The position numbers and the translations under genes are program-made. The notes beneath the pieces are model-generated. The model did no database searches. It was given only the letters and a program-made list of their open reading frames with translations, and had not been told where the DNA came from. Below, piece by piece: positions 60,478 to 64,000 of a stretch of DNA of 64,000 nt; within the stretch, counting starts at the first letter, position 1; every line of letters begins with the position of its first letter. Location of the stretch: assembly GCF_003610235.1 (NCBI RefSeq), contig NZ_RAPR01000001.1, forward strand, positions 3,596,001 to 3,660,000. The letters run 5' to 3'. The DNA is from Catellatospora citrea (lineage in GTDB: Bacteria; Actinomycetota; Actinomycetes; Mycobacteriales; Micromonosporaceae).

Positions 60478-61148
60478 ACCGCCCGAGGCTGCTCGACCTG
60501 TACTGCTGCGCCGGTGGAGCCACGCGCGGCTACCAACAGGCCGGATGGCACGTCACCGGCGTCGACAACGTCCCCCGCCCCGACTACTGCGGCGACGACT
60601 TCCACGAGGGCGACGCGGTCGCGTTCGCCCTCGCGCACGGCTCCAAGTTCGACGCGATCCACGGCAGCCCGCCGTGCAAGGACCACAGCATGTTGACCCG
60701 CTCCAACCGGGCGCGCGGCTGGACGGACCAGCACGTCAACCTGATCCCGCCGACCCGCGCGGCGCTGATCGCGTCGGGCCGGCCGTGGGTCATGGAGAAC
60801 GTCGTCGGCGCGCCCCTGCGGCCTGACCTGGTGCTGTGCGGGTTGATGTTCGGCCTGCGCGTGTTCCGCCACCGCCTGTTCGAGACCCACGGCTTCGCCG
60901 CGCTGGTCCCGCCGCACCCGGCGCACCGGGGACACCGCGTCGCCGGGTGGCGGGCCGGTGTCCGGCACGAAGGCGACATGTTCGCCGTGTACGGCGACGG
61001 CGGCGGCAAGGGCACCACCGAGCAGTGGCAGCAGGCCATGGGCATCGACTGGACCACCGACCGCGAAGCCATCACCCAGGCCATCCCACCCGCGTTCACG
61101 CACTTCATCGGAGAACACCTCCTCACCGCCGTGCAGGTGACCGCATGA
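60474..61148 (+). CDS. Cytosine-C5 DNA methyltransferase-like protein
   Basis: From ATG 60474 the product is 224 residues, short for the family. Motif I is LLDLYCCAGGATRGYQQAGW, the catalytic motif is GSPPCKDHS, and VMENVVGAPL is motif VI. Motif VIII-like sequence VFRHRLFETHG is present; the target recognition domain seems reduced, so the target is short or degenerate. No restriction enzyme gene is visible, so it is an orphan methylase, perhaps protecting the element in new hosts. Confidence 0.85.
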   Translation: MNRPRLLDLYCCAGGATRGYQQAGWHVTGVDNVPRPDYCGDDFHEGDAVAFALAHGSKFDAIHGSPPCKDHSMLTRSNRARGWTDQHVNLIPPTRAALIASGRPWVMENVVGAPLRPDLVLCGLMFGLRVFRHRLFETHGFAALVPPHPAHRGHRVAGWRAGVRHEGDMFAVYGDGGGKGTTEQWQQAMGIDWTTDREAITQAIPPAFTHFIGEHLLTAVQVTA

Positions 61149-61204
61149 CCCGCCCGCGTCACGACATCCCGCCGACCGCCGCACGCCCGAAGGAGCAGCC
61201 ATGA
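61145..61204 (+). CDS. Possible 19-residue coupled ORF
   Basis: ATG 61145 overlaps the methylase stop and its own stop overlaps the next ATG (61201), so a 19-codon frame (MTRPRHDIPPTAARPKEQP) bridges the gap exactly. This would support translational coupling. The AAGGAG site inside it serves the next gene. Evidence is positional only. Confidence 0.3.
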   Translation: MTRPRHDIPPTAARPKEQP

Positions 61205-61428
61205 TCCCGCGCATCTACGAAGCCGTCACCGGTAAGCCCTGGGTGACCACGACGCTCGACGTGACCACCGACGTCGGCCCCACCATCCGCGCCCGGTTCC
61301 CCGAGCTGAGCGTCTACAGCGACCTCGAAATCATGCGGTTCACCCCCGAGCAGGCCATCGCCGAGGGCCAGCGCCTGCGCGCCGAGCGCACCGCGCGGAC
61401 GGCGCCGCGCGCCCTCGCCCACCAGTGA
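61201..61428 (+). CDS. Small AICE protein, function unknown
   Basis: The 75-residue product (MIPRIYEAVTGKPWVTTTLD) starts at ATG 61201 with AAGGAG upstream. It has a beta-type N-terminus and an Arg/Ala helix at the end (AEGQRLRAERTARTAPRALA). No family was recognised. It sits between the methylase and primase genes. Confidence 0.65.
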   Translation: MIPRIYEAVTGKPWVTTTLDVTTDVGPTIRARFPELSVYSDLEIMRFTPEQAIAEGQRLRAERTARTAPRALAHQ

Positions 61429-61489
61429 CCGCAACCGGGACCGGCCGGCCACACGGTCGGCCGGTCCCCACCGCCACGCCGGAGGACAG

Positions 61490-62431
61490 ATGAGCAGCAC
61501 AACCCGAAGAGCAGACAGGCCGCCTGCGGCGGCTCACCCTCTGTTGGCGGCTGCGCTTCGCTACGCCGCCAACGGCTGGCCGGTGTTCATGCTGGGCCGG
61601 TCCAAACGGCCCGTGGCGCTGTGCCCGCCCTGCGAAGCGGCGCGCAAGGCCAAGACGCCACACGACCCGCAGGCGTGCCCCTGCCTGACCTGCCACGGGT
61701 TCTACGCGGCCATGACCGACCCGCACCGCATCGCCGCGATGCTGGCCGCCGTGCCGCGCGGGCTCCTGGCCATCCGCACCGGCGTCGCCTCCGGCCTGGT
61801 CGTCATCGATGTAGACCCCCGCCACGGCGGCACCCCGTCGCTGCAAGCCCTGATCGCACGCGGACTCACCCCGCCCACCCGGTACGTGCGTACCGGCGAC
61901 AACGGGCTGCACCTGTACTACCGCCACCCCGGCGGGATCACGATCCCCGGCGACCAGGGCAAACGGCTCGGCCCCGGCATCGACGTGAAGGCAGACGGCG
62001 GCTACGTCGTCGCGCCGCCCTCACGCCATCCCGTCACCGGTCGTCCGTACCAGTGGGCCGACCAGGCCACGCGAGTAGAGGAGGCGGCCCCCGCGCTGGT
62101 GGCTGCCTGTGTCGCCGAGGTACGGCGGCGCGCGCCCGTCCGTCCCGCCGGCCACCACCAGCCCCCGCGCAGCGGGGGGGCCGCCTCCTTCCCCGACCGA
62201 CTCATGACCGCGCTGGCCGCCCGAATCCACCAGGCCCCACAGGGCAAGCGGCGCGTCACCCTGTTCGGCTGTGCCCGCGGGGCCGCCCGCATGGTCGCCG
62301 CAGGCCAGATGACCAGCACCGACGCCTATGACGCCCTCGTGTCGGCCTGCGACGCCGCAGGCTGGCCGTGGGCCAAGTCCACCCCGAACGCGATCCGTGA
62401 AGGGTTCGCCGCAGAAGGAGTGACACTGTGA
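61490..62431 (+). CDS. Bifunctional DNA primase/polymerase (Prim-Pol)
   Basis: The 313-residue protein starts at ATG 61490 after GGAGG. It has the Prim-Pol pattern: ALRYAANGWPVFMLG at the start, RTGVASGLVVIDVDPRHGG (catalytic Asp pair, near 97-115), GDNGLHLYYRHPG, and GIDVKADGGYVVAPPSRH (near 165-182). The Cys pairs CPPCEAA and CPCLTC are an inserted zinc-binding loop. It initiates element replication and pairs with the downstream ATPase. The stop overlaps that gene as GTGA. Confidence 0.9.
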   Translation: MSSTTRRADRPPAAAHPLLAAALRYAANGWPVFMLGRSKRPVALCPPCEAARKAKTPHDPQACPCLTCHGFYAAMTDPHRIAAMLAAVPRGLLAIRTGVASGLVVIDVDPRHGGTPSLQALIARGLTPPTRYVRTGDNGLHLYYRHPGGITIPGDQGKRLGPGIDVKADGGYVVAPPSRHPVTGRPYQWADQATRVEEAAPALVAACVAEVRRRAPVRPAGHHQPPRSGGAASFPDRLMTALAARIHQAPQGKRRVTLFGCARGAARMVAAGQMTSTDAYDALVSACDAAGWPWAKSTPNAIREGFAAEGVTL

Positions 62432-63657
62432 CCCGACCACCAGCCAAAACACGCCCCGCCGTCGACGGCGCTGCGCTCCTGGACCGCGTACACGCCACGA
62501 TCGCGCGCTACTGCGTGCTGCCCTGCCCCGAAGCCGTCGACGCGGTCACGCTGTGGATCGCCGCGACGCACGCCCAGGAGGCGTGGGCGTACGCGCCGCG
62601 CCTGATCATCCGGGCACCGCTGCGCCGCTGCGGCAAGTCCCGCCTGCTCGACGTGGTCGAAGCCGCGTGCCACAACCCGATGATGAGCGTCAACGCCTCC
62701 CCGGCCGCGATCTACCGCACGGTCGGCATGGGCTCCACGATGACGCTGCTGCTGGACGAGTTCGACGCGATCTTCGGCGCGAAAGCCTCCGGAGACGAAG
62801 ACCTGCGCGGACTGCTCAACGCCGGCCACCAGCGCGGGCGACCGGTGAGCCGCTACGACGCGGGCACCCAGCGCGTGGAGCACATCGAGACCTTCTGCAT
62901 GGTCGCCATGGCCGGGATCGGCCTCGCCCCCGAAACCATCGAGGACCGGGCCGTCATCGTCAAGATGCGCCGCCGCGCCGCCGGAGAGACCGTCAAGCCC
63001 TGGCGACTGCGCCGAGACCGGCCGATCATCACCGGGCTCGCGACCGAGCTACGCGAGTGGCTCGCCCCGCACCTGGCCGAGCTGGAGACCGCCGAGCCGG
63101 TCATGCCCCTGGAGGACCGCGCCGCCGACACCTGGGAACCGCTGATCGTCATCGCCGACTTCGCCGCAGGCGACTGGCCCGAGCGCGCGCGGGCGGCCGC
63201 TGTGCTGCTCAGCGAGGAAGCCGACCGCGTAGCGACCAACTCCGACTCCGGCCGGCTGCTGGCCGACATCCGCAACGCGTTCGGCACCGAAGAGGCCCTG
63301 CCGACCGCCGGACTGCTCGCCAAGCTGCGCGCCGACGACGAAGCGCCGTGGGCGACCTGGGACAAGACCGGGCTCACCCCGATCAGGCTCGCCGCGATGC
63401 TGCGCGAGTACGACATCCGCAGCAGCAACATCCGCTTCCCCGCCCCGCTCGGCCAGACCAAGGGCTACCGGCGCGCCGACTTCACCGACGCGTGGTCGCG
63501 CTACTGCCCCGAAACCACCGACAGTGACGACAACGGTGAGTGGGACGGCTCAAGCCGTCCCACTCAAGATCCCGTCCCAGGGGTGAGCAGCGTTGGGACG
63601 GGTGGGACGGGTGGGACGGGTACCCCCCTCCCCTTGCGTCTCATCCACTCTCGGTGA
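62428..63657 (+). CDS. DUF3631 replication ATPase
   Basis: From GTG 62428 the product is 409 residues. Walker A-like PLRRCGKSRLLD (near 69-80) and Walker B LLLDEFDAIFGAK (near 108-120) are clear, as is the DUF3631 body (RPIITGLATELREWLAPHL, DIRSSNIRFPAPLGQTKGYRRADF). It is the helicase-like partner of the Prim-Pol. The last 35 residues (VGTGGTGGTGTP) come from the right copy of the inverted repeat module lying inside the gene's 3' end, so its C-terminus is shaped by the cis element. Confidence 0.87.
   Translation: MTRPPAKTRPAVDGAALLDRVHATIARYCVLPCPEAVDAVTLWIAATHAQEAWAYAPRLIIRAPLRRCGKSRLLDVVEAACHNPMMSVNASPAAIYRTVGMGSTMTLLLDEFDAIFGAKASGDEDLRGLLNAGHQRGRPVSRYDAGTQRVEHIETFCMVAMAGIGLAPETIEDRAVIVKMRRRAAGETVKPWRLRRDRPIITGLATELREWLAPHLAELETAEPVMPLEDRAADTWEPLIVIADFAAGDWPERARAAAVLLSEEADRVATNSDSGRLLADIRNAFGTEEALPTAGLLAKLRADDEAPWATWDKTGLTPIRLAAMLREYDIRSSNIRFPAPLGQTKGYRRADFTDAWSRYCPETTDSDDNGEWDGSSRPTQDPVPGVSSVGTGGTGGTGTPLPLRLIHSR
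63536..63627 (-). repeat. Element 3 repeat module, right copy, inverted
   Basis: It contains the palindrome AGTGGGACGG-ctcaag-CCGTCCCACT (63539-63564) and three 9-base units TGGGACGGG (63594-63620). It mirrors 50428-50519 in inverted orientation and overlaps the DUF3631 coding sequence. Confidence 0.88.
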
Positions 63658-63661
63658 CATC

Positions 63662-63696
63662 GAGCGTGCCCGCCCCATCCAGAGGCGGGCACGCTC
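63662..63696 (+). terminator. Terminator of the AICE core operon
   Basis: Thirteen-base arms GAGCGTGCCCGCC and GGCGGGCACGCTC with a 9-base loop begin four bases after the DUF3631 stop. Confidence 0.85.
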
Positions 63697-63761
63697 CATC
63701 CCCGACAGTTCAGAGCAAACCAGCGCTAAACGCGAGCAACGCCCATGTAATAGACACCAAT

Positions 63762-63799
63762 CACGCTGAGATCTTGGCTCAGCGTGGCCCTCAGGGCCG
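63762..63799 (+). promoter_or_regulatory. Palindromes upstream of the excisionase gene
   Basis: CACGCTGAG-atcttgg-CTCAGCGTG (63762-63786) and GGCCCTCAGGGCC (63787-63799) lie directly before the xis gene. They may be an operator or an attenuator. Confidence 0.55.
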
Positions 63800-63831
63800 T
63801 TTCCACTGGGGAGGAGACACAGTGACCACCG

Positions 63832-64000
63832 CAGCCATCCCGAGACAGCGCACCAGCGAAGAGAAGCTGACGCTCCCGGAAGTTCTGGCAGAACTCAAGA
63901 TCACACGCTCAACCTTCTACGACTGGCGGGCAAAGCGGCGCGCCCCTCGCTGCCTGAAGTGGCCAAACGGCGAACTGCGCGTGCGGCGCAGCGACCTAGA
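63832..64000 (+). CDS. Excisionase-like HTH protein, cut by window end
   Basis: From GTG 63832 (GAGGAG upstream) 56 codons are visible: TSEEKLTLPEVLAELKITRS then TFYDWRAKRRAPRCLKWPNG and ELRVRRSDL. This is a MerR/Xis-type winged-helix domain, very similar to the fragment at 43368. In AICEs it precedes the integrase gene, predicted to begin just right of the window. Confidence 0.85.

Noticed and set aside
50492..63564. Simple terminators as the full explanation of the element 3 modules
   Set aside because: The palindromes could terminate transcription, but the three tandem units, the 92-bp match and the position inside a coding sequence are not explained; a separate strong terminator already follows the DUF3631 gene.
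45379..64000. Prophage interpretation of element 3
   Set aside because: No capsid, tail, portal, terminase or lysis genes are seen; SpdB-like protein, FtsK-type translocase, Prim-Pol and DUF3631 genes fit an AICE.

Overview
The window is high-GC actinobacterial chromosome. The ribosomal protein and RNA polymerase sequences look like Micromonosporaceae (Micromonospora, Actinoplanes or Catellatospora relatives); that family assignment is inference from recognised sequence style, not from a search.

Bases 1-27,000 are core genome, almost all on the minus strand, in this order along transcription: rpmG - hadA - hadB - tRNA-Trp - secE - nusG - rplK - rplA; then rplJ - rplL; then rpoB - rpoC; then rpsL - rpsG - fusA - tuf (str operon); then rpsJ - rplC - rplD - rplW - rplB - rpsS - rplV - rpsC - rplP - rpmC - rpsQ (S10 operon). 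Many stops and starts overlap (GTGA, TAATG, TGATG), and operons are closed by clear hairpins. A plus-strand pair (membrane protein plus GntR/YtrA-type regulator, with two operator palindromes) sits between rplJ and rplA. tRNA-Met and tRNA-Thr follow near 27 kb.

Bases 27,000-38,950 are ordinary accessory chromosome: a membrane GGDEF-EAL protein, small secreted proteins and lipoproteins, a TetR/GNAT pair, a methyltransferase, a G5-domain membrane protein, an ECF sigma factor with its membrane partner, and an IS5-type insertion that splits a membrane-protein gene (exactly restorable).

Bases 38,996-64,000 are a tandem array of integrated elements at a tRNA-Tyr 3' end. Three direct copies of the tRNA 3' part (38996, 39541, 45379) each have a downstream terminator hairpin. 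Element 1 (about 0.55 kb) is a remnant. Element 2 (39541-45427) keeps a PemK-type toxin-antitoxin pair, a low-GC membrane gene, a secreted protein, an excisionase fragment and an integrase lacking its N-terminus. Element 3 (from 45379 past the window end) is a complete-looking actinomycete integrative and conjugative element (AICE): a two-gene HNH-helicase operon (candidate defence), a second toxin-antitoxin pair, HAD and XRE-type cargo, then SpdB-like protein, SSB, FtsK/TraSA-like translocase, cytosine methylase, Prim-Pol primase, DUF3631 ATPase and, at the very edge, the excisionase. Its integrase and the intact tRNA-Tyr are predicted just to the right of base 64,000.

The most unusual signal is a repeated cis-module. 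In element 3 a ~92-bp sequence (three 9-bp CCCGTCCCA units plus a 26-bp palindrome of the same unit) occurs twice in inverted orientation, 13 kb apart, one copy after the toxin gene and one inside the 3' end of the DUF3631 gene. Element 2 has the same layout at matching places, built from a different unit (GGTGACA) and in three copies. This suggests a family of element-specific binding modules.
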